Assembly: GCA_937944975.1 (NCBI GenBank)
Contig: CALEBF010000014.1
Span: 1 to 64,000 of the forward strand
Origin: an uncultured Mycoplasmatota bacterium
GTDB lineage: Bacteria > Bacillota_I > Bacilli_A > RF39 > UBA660
Length of the DNA stretch: 64,000 nt
Direction of reading: 5' to 3'
The stretch's first letter is position 1. Each line of letters starts with the position of its first letter. Positions 1-7,784 of this stretch are shown here, piece by piece. Under the pieces are notes generated by a model. The model did no database searches, had not been told where the DNA came from, and saw only the letters and a program-made list of their open reading frames with translations. The position numbers and the translations under genes were made by a program.

Positions 1-274
1 TGGTTGCTGTCAGGCGAGCGATAGGAATGGTAGAGTCCGGCCGTAAAACCAGTATGCGGCCTTGCGCGTCAACCAGTTTATACATGCTTTCCTGTGAGAA
101 ATACCGGTTAACGCCAAACAGATCATAAAATTCCATTGCTGGCGTCGTGACCGGGCGAAATCCTCTTGTATACAGGCTTTCCATAATGGTATTCTGCGTT
201 TTTTGCCGGGCGACGCAGTCTTCGAATAAAATGTCGCGGGAGCCTTCCGGCGTAAATTTGTCATAAAAGTTCAA
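1..274 (-). CDS. hisZ: HisZ, ATP phosphoribosyltransferase regulatory subunit (5' part only)
   Basis: This is the N-terminal ~91 residues of a class II aminoacyl-tRNA-synthetase-like regulatory subunit. In organisms with a short HisG, HisZ joins HisG in the first step of histidine biosynthesis. The reading frame opens with NFYDKFTPEGSRDILFEDC and later reads RPDSTIPIARL, the HisZ/HisRS motif 1 region. I chose a TTG start at 274 because AGAGGA lies just upstream and a strong promoter lies beyond it; no ATG in this frame fits. The gene leaves the window at base 1. Its G+C content is clearly higher than that of the genes after 1.2 kb. HisRS is the main alternative, but the opening motif is more like HisZ. 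Confidence 0.8.
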   Translation of the reverse strand, partial: MNFYDKFTPEGSRDILFEDCVARQKTQNTIMESLYTRGFRPVTTPAMEFYDLFGVNRYFSQESMYKLVDAQGRILVLRPDSTIPIARLTAT

Positions 275-291
275 AATAGTTTCCTCTTTTA

Positions 292-335
292 TTTTAATGT
301 GCTACTATAGTAGCACATTAAAACATTAATGTCAA
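292..335 (-). promoter_or_regulatory. hisZ promoter overlapped by a perfect 32-bp palindromic operator
   Basis: On the minus strand a sigma-A promoter is seen: TTGACA (330-335), a 17-bp spacer, and TACTAT (307-312). A perfect palindrome without loop covers 292-323, centred on GCTACTATAGTAGC, and contains the -10 box. A dimeric repressor bound there would block transcription of hisZ. Histidine-responsive TrpR-family repressors (YerC/HisR type) are a plausible ligand, but that is inference. Confidence 0.7.
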
Positions 336-362
336 CTGGAAAATTCTTTGCTGCTTTCCAGT
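335..362. repeat. Inverted repeat in the hisZ/HAD intergenic region
   Basis: ACTGGAAA (335-342) and TTTCCAGT (355-362) form an exact 8-bp inverted repeat with a 12-nt spacer between the two divergent promoters. It could be a second operator or a short hairpin. No function can be assigned. Confidence 0.4.
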
Positions 363-398
363 CAGGGCTGCCCATCGGACACTTGTCGAAACGAAGAG

Positions 399-427
399 TT
401 GACAAACCCTATCGTAGATGGGATAAT
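399..427 (+). promoter_or_regulatory. Sigma-A promoter of the HAD phosphatase gene
   Basis: TTGACA (399-404), a 17-bp spacer and GATAAT (422-427) lie directly ahead of the HAD gene. The expected transcription start near 434 leaves a leader of only ~20 nt, which supports the TTG start at 454 over any start further upstream. Confidence 0.65.
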
Positions 428-453
428 CAAAAACAAGGGGGCAGAATCCATTT

Positions 454-1122
454 TTGCTGTTTGATGCAGACGGCACCTTGCTGGATTTTGATCGGTGTGA
501 AGAAAAAGCTTTGCGGGATACGTTGCTTTCCTTCGGCATTCCGGATTGCCAGGAAACGTTGCGGTCCTATCATCAAATCAATGCCGCCTTATGGGAACGT
601 TTTAATGCAGGAGAAATTGACCGGCCGTATTTGCTGCACCGCCGGTTTGAGCAGCTGTGTGAACAGTTGGGCCGGCAGGACGATCCTGCTTTGATGAATC
701 GTTACTATATGGAGCAATTGAGCAGGCATGCCGACTTGTTGGAAGAAGCAGAGGAAATTTGCAATATTCTTTACAAAAAATACAAATTGTATATTATCAC
801 CAATGGATCCAGCCTTACTCAGCATGGCCGGTTTGCCATCTGTCCGTTAACGCCATTGTTTCAAAATATTTTTATTTCGGAAGATATGGGTGTGAAAAAA
901 CCCCAAAAGGCTTATTTCGATGCTGTTGCCGCAGCCATTCCCGGCTTTGCTCCACAGCGGGCGCTGGTAATTGGAGATTCCCTGTCTTCTGATATATTGG
1001 GGGCTAACCATGCGGGATGGGATTGCTGCTGGTATAACCCTCAGGCGCTACCCAATTTTTCGGACGCCCACTGTACCTATGAGATCCGACGTCTGCGAAA
1101 TTTGCTGGAAATTTTACCATAA
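454..1122 (+). CDS. HAD-superfamily hydrolase, YjjG/YfnB-type nucleotidase
   Basis: This 222-residue HAD phosphatase has the length usual for the YjjG/YfnB group of noncanonical pyrimidine 5'-nucleotidases. Motif I is FDADGTLLDFD at the very N-terminus, motif II is around YIITNGSS, the motif III lysine is in VKKPQKAYF, and motif IV is VIGDSLSSDI. The start is TTG: the preceding G-rich run (437-441) is a possible ribosome binding site and the frame is closed by TAA at 424. Family members usually carry four to six residues before LLFD, so the N-terminus here is unusually short. Base composition matches hisZ and not the rest of the window. Function within the YjjG group is inferred from overall likeness. 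Confidence 0.8.
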   Translation: MLFDADGTLLDFDRCEEKALRDTLLSFGIPDCQETLRSYHQINAALWERFNAGEIDRPYLLHRRFEQLCEQLGRQDDPALMNRYYMEQLSRHADLLEEAEEICNILYKKYKLYIITNGSSLTQHGRFAICPLTPLFQNIFISEDMGVKKPQKAYFDAVAAAIPGFAPQRALVIGDSLSSDILGANHAGWDCCWYNPQALPNFSDAHCTYEIRRLRNLLEILP

Positions 1123-1223
1123 AAATCTGTTCCAGGCTGATGCGGGCAATGTTTGGGAGGAAGCGGCCTTTTTGCGAAAGCTTTGAACTTTTATTAATTT
1201 AGACAAAAAAGAATATTTTTGTG

Positions 1224-1252
1224 TTGACATGGAAATCTAATCCTGTTATAAT
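1224..1252 (+). promoter_or_regulatory. Sigma-A promoter before tRNA-Lys
   Basis: TTGACA (1224-1229), 17-bp spacer, TATAAT (1247-1252), 21 nt before the tRNA. Confidence 0.7.
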
Positions 1253-1273
1253 AAACGAGCGCTTAAAATATAT

Positions 1274-1349
1274 GAACCACTAGCTCAGTTGGCAGAGCAT
1301 TTGACTTTTAATCAAAGGGTCCGGAGTTCGAATCTCCGGCGGGACACCA
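1274..1349 (+). tRNA. tRNA-Lys(TTT) with a mismatched acceptor stem
   Basis: D stem GCTC/GAGC, anticodon loop CTTTTAA and T stem CGGAG/CTCCG are all intact, and CCA is encoded. The 5' acceptor strand GAACCAC does not pair with the 3' strand GCGGGAC: positions 2, 3 and 6 are mismatched. All other tRNAs in the window have zero or one acceptor mismatch. The gene lies at the boundary between the GC-richer left edge and the AT-rich remainder, so the two halves may come from different tRNA-Lys genes. Confidence 0.85.
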
Positions 1350-1450
1350 TTTTGAATATTGCAAATCCTTTGGATTTGTTTTATTTTTATCTATCGTTTG
1401 TATAAAATAGGCTAGAAATTCATAGAATTAAAAAAAACATATAAAAAAGC

Positions 1451-1479
1451 TTGCAAAAATAAGATAGTTATTGTATAAT
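1451..1479 (+). promoter_or_regulatory. Sigma-A promoter of the Leu-Ser-fMet-Asp-Phe tRNA operon
   Basis: TTGCAA (1451-1456), 17-bp spacer, TATAAT (1474-1479), 34 nt before tRNA-Leu. Confidence 0.65.
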
Positions 1480-1513
1480 TTAAATTGTCTGATTTATATC
1501 AGATCAATGTGTT

Positions 1514-1602
1514 GCCTGAGTGGCGGAATAGGTAGACGCACAGGACTTAAAATCCTGCGAGGGTTATACCTCATGCCGGTTCAAGTCCGGCCTTAGGCAC
1601 CA
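1514..1602 (+). tRNA. tRNA-Leu(TAA)
   Basis: Acceptor GCCTGAG pairs with CTTAGGC (one G-T pair). The anticodon loop is CTTAAAA, a long variable arm is present, the T stem is GCCGG/CCGGC and CCA is encoded. First of five closely spaced tRNAs. Confidence 0.95.
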
Positions 1603-1605
1603 ACT

Positions 1606-1696
1606 GGAGAAATACCCAAGTCTGGTTGAAGGGACCGGTCTTGAAAACCGGGAGGTCGGAAACGGCGCGGGGGTTCGAATCCCTCTTTCTCCGCCA
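1606..1696 (+). tRNA. tRNA-Ser(TGA)
   Basis: Acceptor GGAGAAA/TTTCTCC, anticodon loop CTTGAAA, long variable arm, discriminator G, encoded CCA. It starts three bases after tRNA-Leu. Confidence 0.95.
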
Positions 1697-1703
1697 TTTA
1701 TAT

Positions 1704-1780
<77 letters not shown>

Positions 1781-1784
1781 ATTT

Positions 1785-1860
1785 GGTCCCGTGGTGTAGC
1801 GGTTATCACGTCTGCCTGTCACGCAGAAGATCGCGAGTTCGATTCTCGTCGGGACCGCCA
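1785..1860 (+). tRNA. tRNA-Asp(GTC)
   Basis: Acceptor GGTCCCG/CGGGACC, anticodon loop CTGTCAC, discriminator G and encoded CCA. Confidence 0.95.
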
Positions 1861-1868
1861 TTTATTTT

Positions 1869-1944
1869 GGCTCTGTAGCTCAGTCGGTAGAGCAAGGGAC
1901 TGAAAATCCCTGTGTCGATGGTTCGATTCCATTCGGAGCCACCA
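1869..1944 (+). tRNA. tRNA-Phe(GAA)
   Basis: Acceptor GGCTCTG/CGGAGCC with one T-G pair, anticodon loop CTGAAAA, encoded CCA. Last tRNA of this operon. Confidence 0.95.
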
Positions 1945-1975
1945 TTTTAATGTGAATATATACCACATAAAGGAG

Positions 1976-2000
1976 TAATACATTTTGTATTATTTTTTTT
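1976..2000 (+). terminator. Terminator of the tRNA operon
   Basis: TAATACA (1976-1982) pairs with TGTATTA (1986-1992), followed by a run of T. Confidence 0.65.
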
Positions 2001-2070
2001 ATTCCCTCTTTTTTTGTTGGCAAAAATATGTTATTATTATATATAGGATAAAATAGGAAGGGGAACTTAT

Positions 2071-3219
2071 ATGGAAGAATCAAAACAAACAAATACATCA
2101 AATACACAATCACAGGATCAAAGTACAACTGTTTTTGGAGGTTTTAAAATTGCTGAGGATCAAGGTACTGAACAAGCGACACCTACAGAAAAAAAGCAGG
2201 TAGTACCAGAAGTATCAGAACAACCGGCACCTGCCGATATTCCAACACCAAAAGAATCTGTTCCAACAGAAGTAGCACCTGCAGAAAATAATGCGGCATC
2301 AGAGTCTATGAACTTGTTTGATGGTTTTCCTATCTCTGATGAGAACAATGAGGCATCGACTGCGACTCCATCACAAAAACCTACAACTGAAGTAAAACAG
2401 GATTCTAATATACAGTCCCCAACGAATGTGGCAGTAGAATCAGAATCTCAAGTATCTGTTCAGGAAAACCAGGAACCGAAAGAGGAAGAAATGCCTACTC
2501 CACCTGTCAATGGTGCGGAAATAACACCACCAGTTGATCCTTCTAATGGTAATGATAATAACAATGATCAAAATAATGATGCGAAAACAGAAAAAAAAGG
2601 AGTGGACTTTTTTCTAATAGGATTATTTGTATTGCTGGCTATCGTTATTTTTAATCTTCCTACGATCAGTAGTTATTTGAAGGGAGATAAGAAAAAAGCA
2701 TCACCAACCCCTACACCAACGGCGACACCGACCGCAACTCCAACGCCAACACCAGTTGCGTATACAAAGCTAACTTGTAATGCGGTTGGAACAATCGATA
2801 TCGCAACAGTAGGTGACAATTTACCAGAACTTTATACTTATACATCAGGAGGAATGACTAAGACGTCATCTCGTGTGTTCTATTCTGCCGATGGAAAGTT
2901 GAAACAAGTTGAAAATATTATTACGATAGATTATCAAACTGTGGATGCAACAAATCAAACTCAATATGATCAACAAAAGCAACGCTGTGATACTTTAAGT
3001 GAGGCACCGATTAGCGCGAATGGATACGAATATACATGTAAGCAAACAGACAATAAGTTTGTAGAGACGGAAAAATTTGATTTAACGAAAACAGATCAAG
3101 GTGTTAGTGTTGTAAAAGATGGACAACAAACAGTTGTCTCTAGTGGATATTTATTAGATGATAACATCAATACAATTCAAACGAGTATCACGCAAAGCGG
3201 TACGATTGCTTGTAAGTAA
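2071..3219 (+). CDS. Single-pass membrane protein with long disordered N-terminus and exported C-terminal domain
   Basis: This 382-residue protein is not a family I recognise. Residues ~1-175 are low-complexity (Ser/Thr/Pro/Glu/Asn-rich) and probably disordered in the cytoplasm. One membrane segment lies at about 179-199 (VDFFLIGLFVLLAIVIF). A Pro/Thr/Ala linker (TPTPTATPTATPTPTP) follows, then a ~155-residue domain outside the membrane with several cysteines (NAVGT... to IACK at the end) that may form disulfides. No signal peptide is seen; the internal segment acts as anchor. The ATG at 2071 follows AAGGGGAA. It is a single gene between two tRNA clusters with its own terminator. A stalk-displayed domain is the safest reading. 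Confidence 0.75.
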   Translation: MEESKQTNTSNTQSQDQSTTVFGGFKIAEDQGTEQATPTEKKQVVPEVSEQPAPADIPTPKESVPTEVAPAENNAASESMNLFDGFPISDENNEASTATPSQKPTTEVKQDSNIQSPTNVAVESESQVSVQENQEPKEEEMPTPPVNGAEITPPVDPSNGNDNNNDQNNDAKTEKKGVDFFLIGLFVLLAIVIFNLPTISSYLKGDKKKASPTPTPTATPTATPTPTPVAYTKLTCNAVGTIDIATVGDNLPELYTYTSGGMTKTSSRVFYSADGKLKQVENIITIDYQTVDATNQTQYDQQKQRCDTLSEAPISANGYEYTCKQTDNKFVETEKFDLTKTDQGVSVVKDGQQTVVSSGYLLDDNINTIQTSITQSGTIACK

Positions 3220-3240
3220 ATACACTTCGGTGTATTTTTT
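3218..3240 (+). terminator. Rho-independent terminator
   Basis: AAATACAC, TTCG tetraloop, GTGTATTT, then T run, right at the stop codon of the membrane-protein gene. Confidence 0.85.
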
Positions 3241-3261
3241 CTTTGAAATGATAAAAATATA

Positions 3262-3290
3262 TTGCAAAATACAAAAAGTGGTGCTATAAT
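3262..3290 (+). promoter_or_regulatory. Sigma-A promoter of tRNA-Arg/Pro
   Basis: TTGCAA (3262-3267), 17-bp spacer, TATAAT (3285-3290). Confidence 0.65.
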
Positions 3291-3357
3291 GTATGATGTA
3301 ATTGCCGATAAATGCATATTTATCTCAGTTATCTCATATTTATTAATATGAATGAGT

Positions 3358-3434
3358 GCGCCCTTAGCTCAATTGGATAGAGCGTTAGACTACGGATCTA
3401 AAGGTTAGGGGTTCGACTCCCTTAGGGCGCACCA
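3358..3434 (+). tRNA. tRNA-Arg(ACG)
   Basis: Acceptor GCGCCCT/AGGGCGC, anticodon loop CTACGGA, encoded CCA. The A at position 34 would be edited to inosine in bacteria with TadA. Confidence 0.95.
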
Positions 3435-3438
3435 TTAA

Positions 3439-3515
3439 CGAGAAGTAGCACAATTTGGTAGTGCACTTGGTTTGGGACCAAGGGGTTGCAGGTTCAAATC
3501 CTGTTTTCCCGACCA
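3439..3515 (+). tRNA. tRNA-Pro(TGG), acceptor mismatch
   Basis: Anticodon loop TTTGGGA. Acceptor strand CGAGAAG against TTTCCCG leaves an A3/C70 mismatch and a G-T pair, whereas the neighbouring Pro copy pairs fully. The two genes are otherwise about 90 percent identical, so one is a tandem duplicate of the other. Confidence 0.9.
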
Positions 3516-3523
3516 TTTGAAAT

Positions 3524-3548
3524 AAAAGCCTTGGTTGTCAAGGCTTTT
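3524..3548 (+). terminator. Terminator between the two tRNA-Pro genes
   Basis: AAAAGCCTTG (3524-3533) pairs with CAAGGCTTTT (3539-3548). It separates Arg-Pro(TGG) from Pro(CGG), so Pro(CGG) needs its own promoter or read-through. A possible TTGTCA-based promoter overlaps this hairpin. Confidence 0.75.
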
Positions 3549-3569
3549 CTCATATATATCTAATTTTAC

Positions 3570-3646
3570 CGGGAAGTAGCACAGCTTGGTAGTGCACTTG
3601 GTTCGGGACCAAGAGGTCGCAGGTTCAAATCCTGTCTTCCCGACCA
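3570..3646 (+). tRNA. tRNA-Pro(CGG)
   Basis: Acceptor CGGGAAG/CTTCCCG fully paired, anticodon loop TTCGGGA, encoded CCA. Differs from the upstream Pro gene mainly in the anticodon, acceptor and D loop. Confidence 0.95.
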
Positions 3647-3678
3647 CGTTGTAAATCAATCATCGATTGATTATATAT

Positions 3679-3708
3679 AAAAGATCCAAATTGATATGGA
3701 TCTTTTTT
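3679..3708 (+). terminator. Terminator after tRNA-Pro(CGG)
   Basis: AAAAGATCC / GGATCTTTT with a 10-nt loop and T run. Confidence 0.8.
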
Positions 3709-3761
3709 GTTCGATTTTTTTCAAAAACATGTTATACTAGGTGTGTAAGTAGGGTGGAATT

Positions 3762-4190
3762 ATGAAGAGGGTTGTGTGTTTGATAGGACTTGCTATGTTA
3801 CTTTGTGGATGTGAACAGAAAAAGACGCTGGTTTGTACAAAAAAGAGTGTTTCATATGGTGTAGAGGCACAAGAGAAGATTGAAGTTACATTTGACGAAT
3901 ATAAAGTAAAGAAGACTATTGTAGATATTCAAAGTACGATTGCTATAGAACATCAAGACCAGATAAAGGCATATATGGATCAGTTTTTAACGTTATACGA
4001 AAAGCATAGAAAAGAAGACGGTGTTAAGGTTGATGTAACACAGGAAGAAAACATGGTACATTTTAAGATGTCGATCAATCCCTGGCAAGCAAGTGAGAAA
4101 ATTACAGGCGTTCCACAGACTGCCGATTTAGAAGAAACAAAGCAGTATTTCAAACAAGATGGATATCAATGCAAACAAAACGAGGCTTAA
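3762..4190 (+). CDS. Small lipoprotein of unknown function
   Basis: This 142-residue protein begins with a lipoprotein signal peptide: positive n-region MKR, a short hydrophobic core and lipobox LLCGC with the lipidated Cys at residue 17. The mature part (~125 residues) is charged and has the look of a small beta-rich outer-leaflet domain; a YehR-like (DUF1307) relation is possible but not shown. The ATG follows GGGTGG. It converges on the next gene, and their stop codons overlap within a shared terminator hairpin. A processed cysteine is followed by EQKKTLVC, so a second Cys lies close by. Confidence 0.75.
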   Translation: MKRVVCLIGLAMLLCGCEQKKTLVCTKKSVSYGVEAQEKIEVTFDEYKVKKTIVDIQSTIAIEHQDQIKAYMDQFLTLYEKHRKEDGVKVDVTQEENMVHFKMSINPWQASEKITGVPQTADLEETKQYFKQDGYQCKQNEA

Positions 4191-4209
4191 GAGTTAGCCC
4201 CGTTTTTTT
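4179..4209. terminator. Bidirectional terminator
   Basis: AACGAGGCT pairs with AGCCCCGTT with one mismatch, T run on the plus strand and A run on the other side. It serves two convergent genes whose stop codons lie inside the stem. Confidence 0.7.
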
Positions 4210-5095
4210 GTTGTTTTTTGAGTCGCATTTTTTTGAAAATATTGTAAGCTATAATTTCAATGATACCTGTGCCTATCATAACCCCGGCAATGATAAGCAT
4301 AGATAGAGAGATAGAAGAAAAGATGATATTGCTAAATTGGATCATTAAACTGTATTCTGCAGATAGGAAAATATCCGACATTCCTGGTAGAAGACATCCG
4401 ATTGCTATAATTACGATACTAGAGCATAAGATAGGAATCGCTTGGAATAACAGCCATTTTTGATGTCTCCATTTTAACGGAATGAGAACAATAGCAAATG
4501 CAATAGTAAATAAAAGACAAACATTTCTTAAATGATCACTGGAAATTGTTTGAACATTTTCGATAAGTTTCGCGTCTAAGTGATTTATAATTTGTTCTGA
4601 TGTTGGAATGGAATCGATAATTGTCTGTGAGTAAGATTTTGCGAGAGATACAAATTTTTCCTTTTGATCCTTTGTTAAAGATTGGCCACTATTTTGGGCA
4701 AATGTATCTACATTATCTTCGATAAGTTGATCCAGTTCCTGTTTTGTAATTGGATCATAAGCTTTTCCATTGACAACCTGTTCGATCGTTTCACCGATAA
4801 TCGTTCCAAAGAAGTTTTTAACCTCTGTCGAGTTTAAAGCACTATCTACAAATTCTCTCGGAATGTTATTTTCTTCTGCTGCTAGATAAATTTCATCGAT
4901 CGTATCACTAAAAATAGGAGATGTGACTGTTCCATTTTCTCCGGTTGTTGTAATTGTCATTCTTTGAATGGATTTTTGGATATAGCTTGATTTTAAAGAT
5001 GCATTTGTCTGAAATAATACGGCTGTTACAATGCATCCTAAGAATAGCAAAATAGAGATAAGGACAGATATCAATTGATTGAGTGCATGTTTCAT
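4187..5095 (-). CDS. Membrane protein with large extracytoplasmic N-terminal loop
   Basis: This 302-residue protein is unrecognised. A hydrophobic segment at ~9-27 (LISVLISILLFLGCIVTAV) is followed by a ~160-residue soluble, Asp/Glu/Gln-rich region that should lie outside the cell, then three membrane segments at about 187-203, 213-232 and 245-275, and a short basic tail. The ATG is preceded by AGGAAGGTGAT. It is a single-gene unit on the minus strand, divergent from the yfhO-like gene. The topology (one segment, big loop, three segments) is a prediction from hydrophobicity only. Confidence 0.7.
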   Translation of the reverse strand: MKHALNQLISVLISILLFLGCIVTAVLFQTNASLKSSYIQKSIQRMTITTTGENGTVTSPIFSDTIDEIYLAAEENNIPREFVDSALNSTEVKNFFGTIIGETIEQVVNGKAYDPITKQELDQLIEDNVDTFAQNSGQSLTKDQKEKFVSLAKSYSQTIIDSIPTSEQIINHLDAKLIENVQTISSDHLRNVCLLFTIAFAIVLIPLKWRHQKWLLFQAIPILCSSIVIIAIGCLLPGMSDIFLSAEYSLMIQFSNIIFSSISLSMLIIAGVMIGTGIIEIIAYNIFKKMRLKKQQKNGANS

Positions 5096-5207
5096 AAGAT
5101 CACCTTCCTATAAATATTATAATGGTTATTTTCTATTTTCGCAAATAGGAGAGGGTGGCAATTTACGTCATTTTATTGTATAATAACCTATAGAAAGTTG
5201 GGAAAAG

Positions 5208-7721
5208 ATGAAGAGAAAGCAAGACCTGATATATCAGTTTTTATTAATTTTTTTTGTACTATTCCTATTTTGGTTAGTAGTGGATAGTGATGTTTTATTT
5301 GGGTCAAAAACGGACTGGATTAGCCAGCATATCGTCTTTCCAGAGTATTTGAGAACGCTTTTCTACGATACGGGAGAGTTATTCCCAAATTTCGCACCTC
5401 ATATTGGTGCAGGGCAAAATATATATGTGCTTTCTTATTATGGACTTTTAAATCCTATTATCATGCTTTCTTATCTTTTTCCACAAGTATCGATGGTAGA
5501 CTATATTATTACAAGTAATTACGTTTTATTTCTATGTACAGGATTGCTCTTCTATCATTTTATGAGAAGTCATAAAAAATCACCAAACATATCTTTTTTA
5601 ACTACTCTTTTAGTAATATTTAGCAGTTGTCTTTTATTTCATTTCCATCGTCATTTTATGTTTATTAATTACATGCCTTTCTTAATTTTAGGCCTTATGG
5701 GAATTGACCATTATTTTAAAACAAATAAAAAATGGATCTATATGTTAGCTACATTTATGATGATTATGATGAGTTATTATTATAGTGTTACTGGGATTTT
5801 TGTCATGGTCATTTATGGAATTTATCAATATATTCGAATGCATGAGAAAATCACAGTTCGAGAGTTTTTAAAAGATGGAATTCGCTTTATCATTCCTATC
5901 GTAGTAGCTATTTTCATGGCTGGAATTTTATTGTTACCGACAGCTTATACAATTTTAAATGGACGCACAGACCAGACGACATCGATTCAATTGGCATCAT
6001 TATTCATTCCTGACTTAAATTTAGATGGTTTACTCTATGGAAGTTATAGTCTTGGATTTACGAGTGTTATTTTATTTGCGTTAATCGAAAATGTATTTTC
6101 TAAAAAAAGAGAAAATAAATGGTTATCAATCGCTGTAATATGTGTGCTTGTCTTTCCTATTTTTATTTATTTATTGAATGGAACTCTTTATGTAAGAGAT
6201 AAGATATTGCTTCCTTTTTTACCTCTGATAGGAATTTTATTGGCTGAATTTTTGGAGAAGTTTAAAGATAAAGAATTACATTTAAAAGCTTTATATATTT
6301 CTACCGCAGTGATTGTCCTACTTGCGTTGATACAAAATGAGCAAGAAATTTTCTTTTATATTGATATTGTAATTATGTGGATTATTCTTTTTATCGGAAG
6401 TAAAATTGGATATCGAATGATATGCATGGGAACAATCGTACTAGTGGCATTTACAAGTTTTATTATTGTCAATGCTAGTGAACAGTATGTTACAAAGGAA
6501 GAGTATAATACTTATTTTTCTCAAGAAAAACAAGAGTTGATTGATCAAGTGTTAGAAAAGGAAGACAAAATTGTAAGAAGTAATCAACTAGATGATCCGC
6601 TTTATACAATCAATAAAATATATCGTAATAATTATTATCAAACTTCTATCTATTCTTCTACGTATAATGCAAATTATCGCAAATTTTATGATTCTGTATT
6701 TGGGCATTCGTTATCTCATCGTAACAGTCTTATTACATCACAGACAAATAATATTTTGTATCAGATGTTCATGGGAGTTCAATATGTTACAACGAAGAGA
6801 AAAGCACCTGTTGGATATCGTAAGGTTGCTGGAGAAGATGGAGAAACTGTCGTATACGAGAATACGAATGTTTTACCGATTGGATATGTATCTTATCAGA
6901 CATTGAACGAAGATGTGTTTGATAAGATTGAATTTCCATATAAAGATGAAGTATTGTTAAATCAGACAGTGACAAAAAATAGCAGTAATGATCAATACGA
7001 GACGCATATCCAAGAAATCGATTTACAGACAACTCCGAAATATGTTGAAAGTGGTATCGATTATCGAAAGACCGAACGAGGATATCACATAGATGTATCA
7101 GAAACTAGTATGATGCAATTGAAACTAGATCACTCTTTGAAAAATAAAATTCTAATTATTTCCTTTGATGTAAAGAATCAACCTGATTGTAGTGCTGGAG
7201 ATCTTCGAATTACGATCAATCAAGTCAGAAATAAATTGACGTGCTCTGATTGGCTCTATCAGAATCACAATGATACATTTAAATATGTAATTTCGTCATC
7301 AAAAGCAACAGCAACTCTTACGATCGGATTTGATCCAGGAAGTTATGATTTAGAAAATATTCATGTATATGAATTAGATTATAATGATATAAAAGATGTG
7401 AAGAAGTCAAAAAATGAATGGAAGCTAAATACAGACAAATCAAAAGGTGATATTTTGACAGGAAAGGTCACTGCAAAACAAGATGGATATTTTACAACAA
7501 GTATTCCATATGACGAAGGATTTACTGTGCTTGTCGATGGAAAAGAAGTAGAGTATGAAATGGTAAATAAGGGATTTGTAGGATTCCCAATCGAAGAAGG
7601 ATCTCATACAGTTACACTAGAGTATCAATCTCCATGGTTTAAAGCTGGAGTGTTCCTTAGTGGATTTGGTTTTTTAAGTGCGCTCGTGATTGTTATATTT
7701 GATGAGAAAAAGAGAAAATAA
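5208..7721 (+). CDS. YfhO-family multispanning membrane protein (GT-C-like)
   Basis: This 837-residue protein has the length and layout of Bacillus YfhO: a ~12-13-helix membrane domain (residues ~8-425) with a large loop after helix 1 containing the pattern FPEYLRTLFYD...FPNFAPHIGAGQN, then a ~380-residue extracytoplasmic domain and a final membrane segment near 806-830. YfhO proteins are GT-C-like and are linked to glycosylation of lipoteichoic acid or other surface polymers through lipid-linked sugars. The substrate here is unknown. The ATG at 5208 follows GGGAAAAG and a TATAAT box ~30 bp upstream. The next gene downstream acts on cell-wall glycan. Confidence 0.8.
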   Translation: MKRKQDLIYQFLLIFFVLFLFWLVVDSDVLFGSKTDWISQHIVFPEYLRTLFYDTGELFPNFAPHIGAGQNIYVLSYYGLLNPIIMLSYLFPQVSMVDYIITSNYVLFLCTGLLFYHFMRSHKKSPNISFLTTLLVIFSSCLLFHFHRHFMFINYMPFLILGLMGIDHYFKTNKKWIYMLATFMMIMMSYYYSVTGIFVMVIYGIYQYIRMHEKITVREFLKDGIRFIIPIVVAIFMAGILLLPTAYTILNGRTDQTTSIQLASLFIPDLNLDGLLYGSYSLGFTSVILFALIENVFSKKRENKWLSIAVICVLVFPIFIYLLNGTLYVRDKILLPFLPLIGILLAEFLEKFKDKELHLKALYISTAVIVLLALIQNEQEIFFYIDIVIMWIILFIGSKIGYRMICMGTIVLVAFTSFIIVNASEQYVTKEEYNTYFSQEKQELIDQVLEKEDKIVRSNQLDDPLYTINKIYRNNYYQTSIYSSTYNANYRKFYDSVFGHSLSHRNSLITSQTNNILYQMFMGVQYVTTKRKAPVGYRKVAGEDGETVVYENTNVLPIGYVSYQTLNEDVFDKIEFPYKDEVLLNQTVTKNSSNDQYETHIQEIDLQTTPKYVESGIDYRKTERGYHIDVSETSMMQLKLDHSLKNKILIISFDVKNQPDCSAGDLRITINQVRNKLTCSDWLYQNHNDTFKYVISSSKATATLTIGFDPGSYDLENIHVYELDYNDIKDVKKSKNEWKLNTDKSKGDILTGKVTAKQDGYFTTSIPYDEGFTVLVDGKEVEYEMVNKGFVGFPIEEGSHTVTLEYQSPWFKAGVFLSGFGFLSALVIVIFDEKKRK

Positions 7722-7734
7722 TGTTCTCTTTTTT
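7709..7734 (+). terminator. Terminator after the yfhO-like gene
   Basis: AAAGAGAA / TTCTCTTT with 7-nt loop and T run, beginning inside the last codons. Confidence 0.7.
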
Positions 7735-7784
7735 CATACATTCATCTTAAAAGCAATAAAATGAAGTAGTGAGAAGGTTGATGT

